Origin: Anaerolineales bacterium
Lineage (GTDB): Bacteria > Chloroflexota > Anaerolineae > Anaerolineales > Villigracilaceae
Direction: 5' to 3'
DNA: 64,000 nucleotides
NCBI GenBank assembly: GCA_016789305.1
Contig: JAEURJ010000014.1
Span: forward strand, 186,001 to 250,000
Under the pieces are notes generated by a model. It had not been told where the DNA came from and did no database searches. It worked only from the letters and a program-made list of their open reading frames with translations. The position numbers were made by a program, and so were the translations under genes. Positions within the stretch are counted from its first letter, which is position 1, and every line of letters starts with the position of its first letter. Below, in pieces: positions 51,326 to 58,738 of this stretch.

Positions 51326-52246
51326 GTGAAATATTTTGTTATTGTTAATCCAACTTCAGGGCGGGGTCTTGGGGAAAAATCCATTCCACACATTGAATCC
51401 AACCTGAGAGAATATGGGTTGGATTTTACGCTTGTGCGAACAGAACGCATGTGGCATGCCGCGGAACTTGCGGAAAAAGCCGTACAGGATGGTTATGATG
51501 TGATCGTGTGTGCCAGCGGCGATGGGACAGTCAACGAGGCCATCAATGGAATGATGCGCGCACGCAAAAACGGAAACAAGCAACCTGCCTTCACTGTACT
51601 TGGAATCGGCACTGGAAATGATTTCGCGGGCGGCACCGGCATTCCAACAAATTTAAATGATGGGCTGAAAGCCCTGAAAGAAAACAAACGAAAAAAAATC
51701 GATCTGGGTTTGGTCAAAGGCGGGGATTATCCCGAGGGCCGCTATTTTGGCAATGGAATTGGCGTGGGGTTTGACGCGGCAGTTGGCAACGAGGCCATCA
51801 AGGTCCGCTGGACACGCGGTCTGATGGCATATCTCATCGGTGTGATCAAGACAGTGTTTTTGTATTACAACCCGGCGCATGTTGAGATCATTTTGGACAA
51901 CAAGGAAACGATCAAGCAAACCTCGCTAATGATCTCTGTTATGAATGGAAAACGCATGGGCGGCGGTTTTCAAATGACGCCGGATAGCAAACCCGACGAT
52001 GGCTTCTTTGATCTGTGCATCGCCGAAACCGCATCCAAGGGGCGCATCATGCAAATGATCCCACATTTTCTTAAAGGGACTCAGGCCGCTCTCCCGGAAA
52101 TCCAAATGAAGCGCGCGAAAACAGTTTCGATTAAATCAATGGATTTGACATTTCCCGCCCATGCAGATGGTGAATTCATCTGCCTGAACGGTTCACACTT
52201 AACTTTGGAATTGCTTCCATCCGAGTTGGAAATTATCTACGCCTGA
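51326..52246 (+). CDS. Diacylglycerol kinase family lipid kinase
   Basis: A 306-residue DAGK-catalytic-domain protein, like DgkB/YegS. Motifs: IVNPTSGRG at the N-terminus, then ASGDGTVNEAINGM (the usual GGDGT loop has Ser in the first position) and GTGNDFAGGTGI. It phosphorylates diacylglycerol or a related lipid alcohol. Start is GTG 51326 with GGGAGC five bases upstream; the longer frame from TTG 51281 lacks a ribosome site. plsC follows after nine bases. Confidence 0.88.
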   Translation: MKYFVIVNPTSGRGLGEKSIPHIESNLREYGLDFTLVRTERMWHAAELAEKAVQDGYDVIVCASGDGTVNEAINGMMRARKNGNKQPAFTVLGIGTGNDFAGGTGIPTNLNDGLKALKENKRKKIDLGLVKGGDYPEGRYFGNGIGVGFDAAVGNEAIKVRWTRGLMAYLIGVIKTVFLYYNPAHVEIILDNKETIKQTSLMISVMNGKRMGGGFQMTPDSKPDDGFFDLCIAETASKGRIMQMIPHFLKGTQAALPEIQMKRAKTVSIKSMDLTFPAHADGEFICLNGSHLTLELLPSELEIIYA

Positions 52247-52255
52247 GAAGAAAAT

Positions 52256-52918
52256 ATGTATTGGCTGACGAATTTCATCGTACGTGTGTACACACGTATC
52301 ACCTGCCGCATCCACGGCGACTTAAAGAACTTCCCCGCGCAGGGTCCGCTGATCGCAATTGCCAATCACACCGGCCAGATCGAAGTGCCGTTGATCTTTG
52401 CGCACTTGTATCCACGCCCAGTGACCGGCTGGGCAAAAGTGGAAGCCTGGAATAATTGGTTCCTGCGTTGGATTTTTGGTGTTTGGGGAATCATCCCCGT
52501 CCATCGCGGCGAAGCGGACATGAAAGCGCTCAAGGATGCGCTCAACGCGCTCAAGGCAGGGAAAATTCTCGGCATTGCCCCGGAAGGGACGCGCAACAAA
52601 ACAGGCAAACTCATCCGCGCGATGCCGGGAACGGTCATCGTGGCATTGAAAGCTGACGCGCCGATTATTCCCATTGCACATTGGGGCGGCGAGGTATATC
52701 TCAAGAATCTAAAACGCCTGAAGCGCACAGACTTTCATCTTCGCGTTGGTAAACCTTTCAAGATCGAGCTTAACGGTGAACGGGTCACCAGCGAAATCCG
52801 CCAGCAGATCGTGGACGAGATGATGTACGAGATCGCCAAAATGCTGCCCGAAGAATATCGCGGTGAATACAGCGATATAAGCAAGGCCACGCAGAATTAC
52901 ATCAAATACACGGAATGA
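52256..52918 (+). CDS. plsC: 1-acyl-sn-glycerol-3-phosphate acyltransferase (PlsC-like)
   Basis: A 220-residue acyltransferase with the block I motif NHTGQIE (H38-x4-E43), block III PEGTRNKTG and block IV PIIPIAHWG. It acylates lysophosphatidate in membrane lipid synthesis. The catalytic HX4D is HX4E here. It has an N-terminal membrane-associating helix. It lies directly after the lipid kinase gene, which supports a phospholipid/recycling operon. Confidence 0.88.
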   Translation: MYWLTNFIVRVYTRITCRIHGDLKNFPAQGPLIAIANHTGQIEVPLIFAHLYPRPVTGWAKVEAWNNWFLRWIFGVWGIIPVHRGEADMKALKDALNALKAGKILGIAPEGTRNKTGKLIRAMPGTVIVALKADAPIIPIAHWGGEVYLKNLKRLKRTDFHLRVGKPFKIELNGERVTSEIRQQIVDEMMYEIAKMLPEEYRGEYSDISKATQNYIKYTE

Positions 52919-52925
52919 CAAAAAG

Positions 52926-52950
52926 TCCCGCAGAGTTTGCGGGATCTTTT
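52926..52950. terminator. Bidirectional terminator between plsC and the GNAT gene
   Basis: TCCCGCA (52926-52932) pairs with TGCGGGA (52938-52944); TCTTTT follows on the plus strand and AAAA precedes the hairpin. Confidence 0.82.
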
Positions 52951-53380
52951 ATTTCAATTTGAGTTGATATGCATTGGTCTCGCGTTTTGTAAACCCCGTC
53001 CGCACATATAATTTATTCGCCGCCTCACGAAAGGGACTGGAAGTGAGAGCGATCGTGCCAACCTTTTTTTCTTTTGCCAACTCGATGGCTCGTTTCACCA
53101 AAGCCTCTCCAATCCCCTGCCCGCGGGCGGACCCATCCACGATGACATCTTCGATCATGGCTCGGACTCCGGAAGGCACACGATAAACTGCAAGAGTCAA
53201 CGCACCCACGATAAAACCTTGATCATCACGGGCAATCATCAGCGTGGACGCAGCATCTCGGACGACAGCAGATAAATCGTCCAGAGAAGGAGGCGGGTTG
53301 TTATTCGTCAGTTGTGGAATGAGACGTTGAAATGCTTCAAAGAGTTCTTCATCCGCTTTTGTGACAATTTCAATGTGCAT
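52949..53380 (-). CDS. GNAT family N-acetyltransferase
   Basis: A 143-residue acetyltransferase with the acetyl-CoA motif SARGQGIGEALVKRAIELA and the later LTSSPFREAANKLYVRTGF. Its start overlaps the end of the upstream pcs-like gene by 11 bases. The substrate is unknown. Confidence 0.87.
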   Translation of the reverse strand: MHIEIVTKADEELFEAFQRLIPQLTNNNPPPSLDDLSAVVRDAASTLMIARDDQGFIVGALTLAVYRVPSGVRAMIEDVIVDGSARGQGIGEALVKRAIELAKEKKVGTIALTSSPFREAANKLYVRTGFTKRETNAYQLKLK

Positions 53381-54092
53381 TGGACTTTTTGGGGATCAAA
53401 CTCAACACGATATAGTAGACAGCATAAATAAGCGTCGCCCAAATCACCCACTTTGGATGATTTGGATATTGCAGAATTCCCCAAATGCCGATGGCGCCAT
53501 AAAGATAAGTAAGCGTCAGCGTCAGCTTTCGCAAGTAATTGTTGCGGCTCGGATAAATATATTTGATCGGAACGAACACCAGGATATTGAAAAGCATCAG
53601 AAAACCGAAATTCACCCATTGCGGAAGGTTCAACAACAACATATACAAGGCTGCAATATTCCAATAGGATGGAAATCCTTTGAAGTGGTGGTCGTCGGTC
53701 TTCGCATCTGTTTGAGTAAATTGATACGCCGAGGTTAATAAAATGGAACACGCGCCAAACAAACGAACGCTTTCAGGCAAGACATCGGCCTTGACCAGGA
53801 ACACAGCGGGAAGTAAAACATAACTGATGTAATCCAATATGTTATCGAGCAGCGCGCCGTCAATTCCGTCGGCATATTTTTTTACATCTGCCAATCGAGC
53901 CAACATGCCGTCGAACCCATCCACCAACATGCCAACGATCATCCACACGATCATCATCTTCCAGTCCTTTTCGAAGACGGCGAGGATGGCCAGCAATGCC
54001 CACACTGCTCCTGTTGCTGTAAAAAGATGAACCCCCCACGCGGCGATCACGCGAAAAATATTTGGTTTACTCTCTGTTGTCATGGAAGTCAT
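53370..54092 (-). CDS. pcs: Phosphatidylcholine synthase-like CDP-alcohol phosphatidyltransferase
   Basis: A 240-residue protein with about eight membrane segments. The CDP-alcohol motif region is VDGFDGMLARLADV followed by DGIDGALLDNILDY, and later GFPSYWNIAALYML, the signature of bacterial phosphatidylcholine synthases that condense CDP-diacylglycerol with choline. The length matches Pcs. The head group could be a different alcohol. A Met4 start (54083) is also possible. Confidence 0.78.
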   Translation of the reverse strand: MTSMTTESKPNIFRVIAAWGVHLFTATGAVWALLAILAVFEKDWKMMIVWMIVGMLVDGFDGMLARLADVKKYADGIDGALLDNILDYISYVLLPAVFLVKADVLPESVRLFGACSILLTSAYQFTQTDAKTDDHHFKGFPSYWNIAALYMLLLNLPQWVNFGFLMLFNILVFVPIKYIYPSRNNYLRKLTLTLTYLYGAIGIWGILQYPNHPKWVIWATLIYAVYYIVLSLIPKKSNAH

Positions 54093-54183
54093 TATGGTCT
54101 AATCCTTTGGATGTAATTTTATAGAAACATGAGTTTCCAAAAAGTTAATTAAATTACTCACCTTACCCACTCTGCCGTGATTC

Positions 54184-54241
54184 CCTGAGCGATAGCGAAG
54201 GGTCTCTACTTCTGAAGTACGAGGTTCTTCGCTATCGCTCA
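54184..54241. repeat. Long imperfect inverted repeat with 16-base arms
   Basis: CTGAGCGATAGCGAAG at 54184-54199 is the exact complement of 54226-54241; the 26-base loop itself contains a smaller inverted repeat (TACTTC/GAAGTA). Sequences of this CTGAGCGA..GCGAAG type are dispersed repeats in many Chloroflexota and cyanobacteria, as far as I recall; here there is one copy. It is in the gap between ileS and the pcs-like gene. Confidence 0.65.
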
Positions 54242-54284
54242 GAACGACACTGCGTAAGTGTAACTAAATTATACAGGGAAATAA

Positions 54285-54314
54285 AAAACTGACGACTTTC
54301 CCGAGTCGTCAGTT
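54285..54314 (-). terminator. Intrinsic terminator of ileS
   Basis: Arms 54285-54296 and 54303-54314 (AAACTGACGACT and complement) around a six-base loop. On the minus strand TTTTTAT follows. It starts directly after the ileS stop codon. Confidence 0.88.
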
Positions 54315-54317
54315 TCG

Positions 54318-57300
54318 TTAAGCTTTATTCAAGCCAACTTTTACTTTTTCACCTTCAAACTCATCTTCGACAACTGATGTATTCGCGGGCGGAGTCGCAA
54401 AGGATAATTTTGTCGTCAGCGTTTCAGCCTTGATGTAAGACTCATGCGCCTCAATCGCGGACCTCAAGCCTGCGCTTGCTTCGACGAACAATTCCACACG
54501 ATCGGCCACATCCAGGTCGGCAGACTTGCGCAAATCCTGCACGCGGCGGACAAATTCACGTGCCATGCCTTCGGCAATCAATTCAGGAGTCAGATCGGTC
54601 ACGAGAGCAGCAACGTAAGAGCCTTCTTCCGCAACAGCGAAACCTTCCTTCGCCATCGCTTTGACTTCAACCTCATCCGAAAGGATGTCATAATTTTCAC
54701 CATCCACAGTCACCTTCAACGGACTGCCCGAATGCAGCGTCTTTGCAACGTCCTCCGCATTCATGGCAAGGATCGCTTTTTGAAGTGCAGGGTATTTATT
54801 TCCGTACTTCTGTCCAAGCTGCTTGGGCAGCGGCTTGACCGTGTGTGTCAACGCCTCTGTGGAAGCATCCAACAAGCGGACTTGCTTCACATTCAACTCA
54901 TCCGAGATCACATCCACATTGTTCATCAAAGCCTTGCGCTCAGCAGGATTGGTCACCGAGAACGCCGCCTCGGCCAACGGCTGGCGGACTTTGCGATTCG
55001 CCTTTTGACGAGCAGAGTGACCCAGCGAAACCAGCCGCATGATTAAGCTCATATCCCGGTTGAGGGACTCATCGATGAACTCATCCATCACCTTCGGCCA
55101 TTCAGCCAAATGGACAGATTCAGGCGCGGTCTCATCCACTGAGCGGACGAGGTTTTGGTATAGCTCTTCTGCGAGGAAAGGCATGGCAGGTGCGATCAAT
55201 TTGGAGATCGTGACCAAAGCCGTATACAAGGTCGAATATGCTGCCTGCTTGTCCAAATCCGAGTCATTCTTCCAGAAGCGGCGGCGGGAACGGCGCACAT
55301 ACCAGGTGGAAAGCGTCTCGACAAATTTTTCCACGGGACGGGTTGCATTCGTGACATCATAGGTTTCGTAGGCGTTGGTCACATCGCGAACGAGAACGTT
55401 CAATTCGGAGAGCAGCCAGCGATCCAAATCATTTGTCGGTGCAGTGACGGTCAACGCTTGCGGCTTGTCGAGGTTGGCATAGGTCACAAAGAATGAATAC
55501 ACATTCCACAGCGTAAGCGTAAAGCTGCGGATCACGTCCCCGACCAAATCGGAAGAGAAGCGGCGTTCCTGTCCGGGTGGTGTAGCGGTGTAGAGATACC
55601 AGCGCAGCGCATCCGCACCGTGGACGTTCAGCACATCCCAAGGTTGAACGATGTTCCCTAACGACTTGGACATCTTGCGCCCCTCGCCATCCTGGATGTG
55701 CCCGAGGCAAATCACATTTTTGAAAGCAACGTCATCATTGAGTAAAGTACTGATTGCATGAAGCGAATAAAACCATCCACGAGTTTGATCGACAGCTTCG
55801 CAGATGTAATCTGCTGGAAATTGCTGTTTGAACTTATCCTGATTCTCAAAAGGATAATGCCATTGTGCATATGGCATGGAACCAGAGTCAAACCACACAT
55901 CGATCAAATCCTTCACGCGCGTCATCTTGCCGCCACAGTCCGCACACTTCCAATGGACATTGTCCACGTGCGGGCGATGCAAATCGAGTTCAGTTAAATC
56001 CTTGCCAACTTTTTCAGAAAGCTCCTTGACAGAGCCAACACATTCGCGATGCTTGCAATCGGCATTTTCACATTCCCAAACAGGAAGCGGCGTACCCCAA
56101 TAGCGTTCGCGGCTCAATGACCAGTCGATATTGTTTTCCAGCCAATTGCCAAAGCGCCCGCTCTTGATGTGGTCAGGCACCCAATTGATCGTATTATTCA
56201 AATTGACCAGGCGATCCTTCTTTGCGCTCGTGCGGATGTACCAGGATTCACGCGCATAATACAAAAGCGGAGTCTTGCAGCGCCAACAAAATGGATAAGT
56301 ATGCGTGATCGTTCCAGCGCGGAATAAAAGTCCGCGCGCTTCAAGGTCCTGGATGATGAGCGGGTCGGCGTCCTTGACGAAGATTCCACGCCACGGAGTG
56401 ATTTCAGGGATAAAGGTGCCATCCGATTGGACGGTGAGCATAACCGGCAAGTTAAACTTCTTCCCAGATTCCATATCCTCTGGACCAAAAGCAGGCGCAG
56501 TATGGACCAAACCAGAGCCATCTTCCACAGTTACATAATCGGCAAGGATCACATAATATGCGGGCTTATCTGCGGGGATAAAGGTGAAGAGAGGTTTGTA
56601 TTTCAAATCCTTCAACTTCTTACCTTTGAAGGTGTCCACTACTTTTACTTCTTCATCCTTGAAAACTATCTCGACCAAATTCTTGGCAAGGATCAATTTT
56701 TCTTTTGTGCCATTGTTATCGCGTTCGACAGTTACATAATCCACATCGGGATGTGCAGCGACCGCCACGTTCGAAGGCAACGTCCATGGAGTCGTGGTCC
56801 ACACCAGCAAGGAAGTGTCCGGCTTATCGACCAGCGGAAAGCGCACAAAAACTGACGGGTCGACCGCATCGTCGTAACCAAGGGCAACTTCATGGTCGGA
56901 AAGAGGCGTGCCACATCGCGGGCAATACGGCACGATCTTGTAGCCCTTGAACAGCAAATCCTTTTCCCAAAAGTTTTTAAGAATCCACCAAACCGACTCG
57001 ATGTATTCATTTTCATAGGTCACATAGGCGGTATCAAGATCGACCCAAAAAGCGATGCGGTCTGTGAGTTTCGCCCAATCTTGAATGTAGGTGAAAACAG
57101 ATTTTCTACACAGCTCATTGAATTTATCAACGCCGTATTCTTCGATTTGATGTTTGCTGTTAAAGCCAAGCTGTTTCTCCACTTCAATCTCAACCGGCAG
57201 GCCGTGCGTATCCCACCCGCCGCGGCGCGAGACGTGAAATCCGCGCATGATTTTATAACGCGGGAACATGTCCTTGAAAGCGCGCGCCAGCACATGATGT

Positions 57301-57467
57301 ACGCCCGGCTTTCCATTTGCCGTGGGAGGGCCTTCATAAAAAACATATTCCGGCTTGCCTTGACGCTGCTCGATGGTTTTCTTGAAGATGTCCTGCTTTT
57401 TCCACATCTTGAGGACGTTATCTTCCATCGATGGTGCGTCGAGTTTGGCGTTCACTGATTTAAACAT
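54318..57467 (-). CDS. ileS: Isoleucyl-tRNA synthetase, type 2 (IleRS2-like)
   Basis: A 1049-residue class I synthetase. The N-terminal signature is FYEGPPTANGKPGVHH with GVHH at residues 55-58, and KMSKS is at about 598. The surrounding sequence (RYKIMRGFHVSRRGGWDTHGLPVE, YCPRCGTPLS) and length place it with type 2, eukaryote-like IleRS, a group often naturally resistant to mupirocin. The usual HxGH is altered to GxHH. It is controlled by a T-box leader (57509-57780) that senses uncharged tRNA-Ile. Confidence 0.92.
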   Translation of the reverse strand: MFKSVNAKLDAPSMEDNVLKMWKKQDIFKKTIEQRQGKPEYVFYEGPPTANGKPGVHHVLARAFKDMFPRYKIMRGFHVSRRGGWDTHGLPVEIEVEKQLGFNSKHQIEEYGVDKFNELCRKSVFTYIQDWAKLTDRIAFWVDLDTAYVTYENEYIESVWWILKNFWEKDLLFKGYKIVPYCPRCGTPLSDHEVALGYDDAVDPSVFVRFPLVDKPDTSLLVWTTTPWTLPSNVAVAAHPDVDYVTVERDNNGTKEKLILAKNLVEIVFKDEEVKVVDTFKGKKLKDLKYKPLFTFIPADKPAYYVILADYVTVEDGSGLVHTAPAFGPEDMESGKKFNLPVMLTVQSDGTFIPEITPWRGIFVKDADPLIIQDLEARGLLFRAGTITHTYPFCWRCKTPLLYYARESWYIRTSAKKDRLVNLNNTINWVPDHIKSGRFGNWLENNIDWSLSRERYWGTPLPVWECENADCKHRECVGSVKELSEKVGKDLTELDLHRPHVDNVHWKCADCGGKMTRVKDLIDVWFDSGSMPYAQWHYPFENQDKFKQQFPADYICEAVDQTRGWFYSLHAISTLLNDDVAFKNVICLGHIQDGEGRKMSKSLGNIVQPWDVLNVHGADALRWYLYTATPPGQERRFSSDLVGDVIRSFTLTLWNVYSFFVTYANLDKPQALTVTAPTNDLDRWLLSELNVLVRDVTNAYETYDVTNATRPVEKFVETLSTWYVRRSRRRFWKNDSDLDKQAAYSTLYTALVTISKLIAPAMPFLAEELYQNLVRSVDETAPESVHLAEWPKVMDEFIDESLNRDMSLIMRLVSLGHSARQKANRKVRQPLAEAAFSVTNPAERKALMNNVDVISDELNVKQVRLLDASTEALTHTVKPLPKQLGQKYGNKYPALQKAILAMNAEDVAKTLHSGSPLKVTVDGENYDILSDEVEVKAMAKEGFAVAEEGSYVAALVTDLTPELIAEGMAREFVRRVQDLRKSADLDVADRVELFVEASAGLRSAIEAHESYIKAETLTTKLSFATPPANTSVVEDEFEGEKVKVGLNKA

Positions 57468-57508
57468 AAGTAATCTCCTAGTTTCCTAGTTCATTGGTTT
57501 TGGACTTA

Positions 57509-57780
57509 AAATAAAACTCTCATCTCTATGCAGAGACGAGAGAAATTCCCGCGGTACCACTCTGGTTTCTCAAAATTTTTGAGACACTCTTTGGATGACA
57601 AATATCATCCTGTTTTGATAACGAAGAACAACTTCGGATTTCCTACTCTTAGCAATTAACTAATTTCAGATTTCAGCTTCGGGATGATTTTCAATCGCCT
57701 ACGCGTATCCGCCTCACACCTGACCTCGGACTCGCTGACCGTTTCGACGGATCTACTCGTTCCCATCAACACTTTTGAAT
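57509..57780 (-). promoter_or_regulatory. T-box riboswitch leader of ileS, with transcription terminator
   Basis: The minus strand carries the T-box sequence AGAGTGGTACCGCGG (complement of 57549-57563). It is followed by a terminator hairpin: CTCTCGTCTCT (complement of 57532-57542) pairs with 57517-57527 with one wobble, then TTTTATTTT. Upstream the leader folds as a long stem I region with AUC triplets near 57683-57688 that may be the isoleucine specifier. Uncharged tRNA-Ile would favour the antiterminator formed by the T-box and allow ileS expression. Confidence 0.9.
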
Positions 57781-57786
57781 GCGCAG

Positions 57787-57815
57787 ATTATACACATGAA
57801 AAATATAAATCACAA
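57787..57815 (-). promoter_or_regulatory. Promoter of the ileS leader
   Basis: On the minus strand TTGTGA (-35, complement of 57810-57815) and TATAAT (-10, complement of 57787-57792) are separated by exactly 17 bases. The predicted start is near 57779. Confidence 0.75.
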
Positions 57816-57854
57816 GGCCAAGTTATCACTTTTGATTTGTTCTTATTTTCACGT

Positions 57855-57883
57855 TGACGATTTGAATTGCGGCAGGTATAATC
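57855..57883 (+). promoter_or_regulatory. Promoter of the S1-domain gene
   Basis: TTGACG (57855-57860) and TATAAT (57878-57883) are separated by 17 bases, the best sigma-70-type promoter in the window. Transcription should start near 57890, giving a leader of about 30 bases with AGGAG six bases before the ATG. Confidence 0.82.
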
Positions 57884-57919
57884 CGCCTTCGGCATTATTT
57901 CAAAAAGCAGGAGCATACT

Positions 57920-58690
57920 ATGACAACACCCGACAGCGCGCCAGCCGTTGCGCTTGAACCCAAAACCAAACTTAGCGGCAAAATTTTAAAGACCACTCTC
58001 GCGGGGGCACTTGTGGACATCGGTCAATCAGTACCAGGTGTCATCCACATCTCACAACTTCAAGAAACTGCAGTCAACAAAGTGGAAGATGTTGTAAAGG
58101 AAGGCCAGACAGTCGATGTTTGGGTACGACGCGTAAAGAAAGACCGCATCGAGCTTACCATGATTGAACCGCTCATGTTTGAGTGGAAAGAAATCCAACC
58201 TGAAATGATCGTCAAAGGCAAAGTCGTTCGACTTGAAACCTACGGAGCATTTGTTGACTTCGGCGCAGAACGCCCAGGTCTGATTCACGTGAGCGAACTC
58301 ACCCACGGCTATGTCAAAACAGCCGCCGAAGTTCTCAAAGAAGGCGAAGAGATCGAAGCAAAAGTTCTGGAAGTGGACCGCCGCAAACGCCAGATCCGCT
58401 TGAGCATGAAGGCTCTTCAAGCCGAAGTGATCGACGAAGAAAAGGCCGAACGCGAAGAACGCAAGAGCAAAGGCAAAGGTAGAAACAAGAAGGAAGTCGA
58501 TACCTACGAACCCGAAACCGACATCACCAAGGAACCTGAATACACTGCAATGCAAATTGCATGGCAGGTGGCCCTTGAAAAATCAAAGAACACCGGCAAG
58601 GTTCGCCGCAAATCCTACAAGGAAGCTTCCGAGGAACAGGAAAACCTGCTTCAGAACACTCTGAACAAACGCCTCCCCACTGGCGGATAA
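57920..58690 (+). CDS. S1 RNA-binding domain protein (two S1 repeats)
   Basis: A 256-residue protein with two S1 domains (about 14-80: GKILKTTLAGALVDIG...GVIHISQL; about 95-165: GKVVRLETYGAFVDFG...GLIHVSEL), then a basic, low-complexity linker and an acidic end. It is like bacterial S1-related translation factors or RNA chaperones, though much shorter than ribosomal protein S1. Divergent from ileS. Confidence 0.87.
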   Translation: MTTPDSAPAVALEPKTKLSGKILKTTLAGALVDIGQSVPGVIHISQLQETAVNKVEDVVKEGQTVDVWVRRVKKDRIELTMIEPLMFEWKEIQPEMIVKGKVVRLETYGAFVDFGAERPGLIHVSELTHGYVKTAAEVLKEGEEIEAKVLEVDRRKRQIRLSMKALQAEVIDEEKAEREERKSKGKGRNKKEVDTYEPETDITKEPEYTAMQIAWQVALEKSKNTGKVRRKSYKEASEEQENLLQNTLNKRLPTGG

Positions 58691-58701
58691 TTCATGAAAG
58701 C

Positions 58702-58738
58702 AAAGTGACAGTCACCTTAAAGGTGACTGTCACTTTTT
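58702..58738. terminator. Bidirectional terminator overlapping the end of the acyl-AMP ligase gene
   Basis: Perfect 17-base arms 58702-58718 and 58720-58736 (AAAGTGACAGTCACCTT and complement) with a one-base loop and T-run. The ligase stop codon (58717-58719) lies at the centre, so its last codons are part of the stem. Confidence 0.88.
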
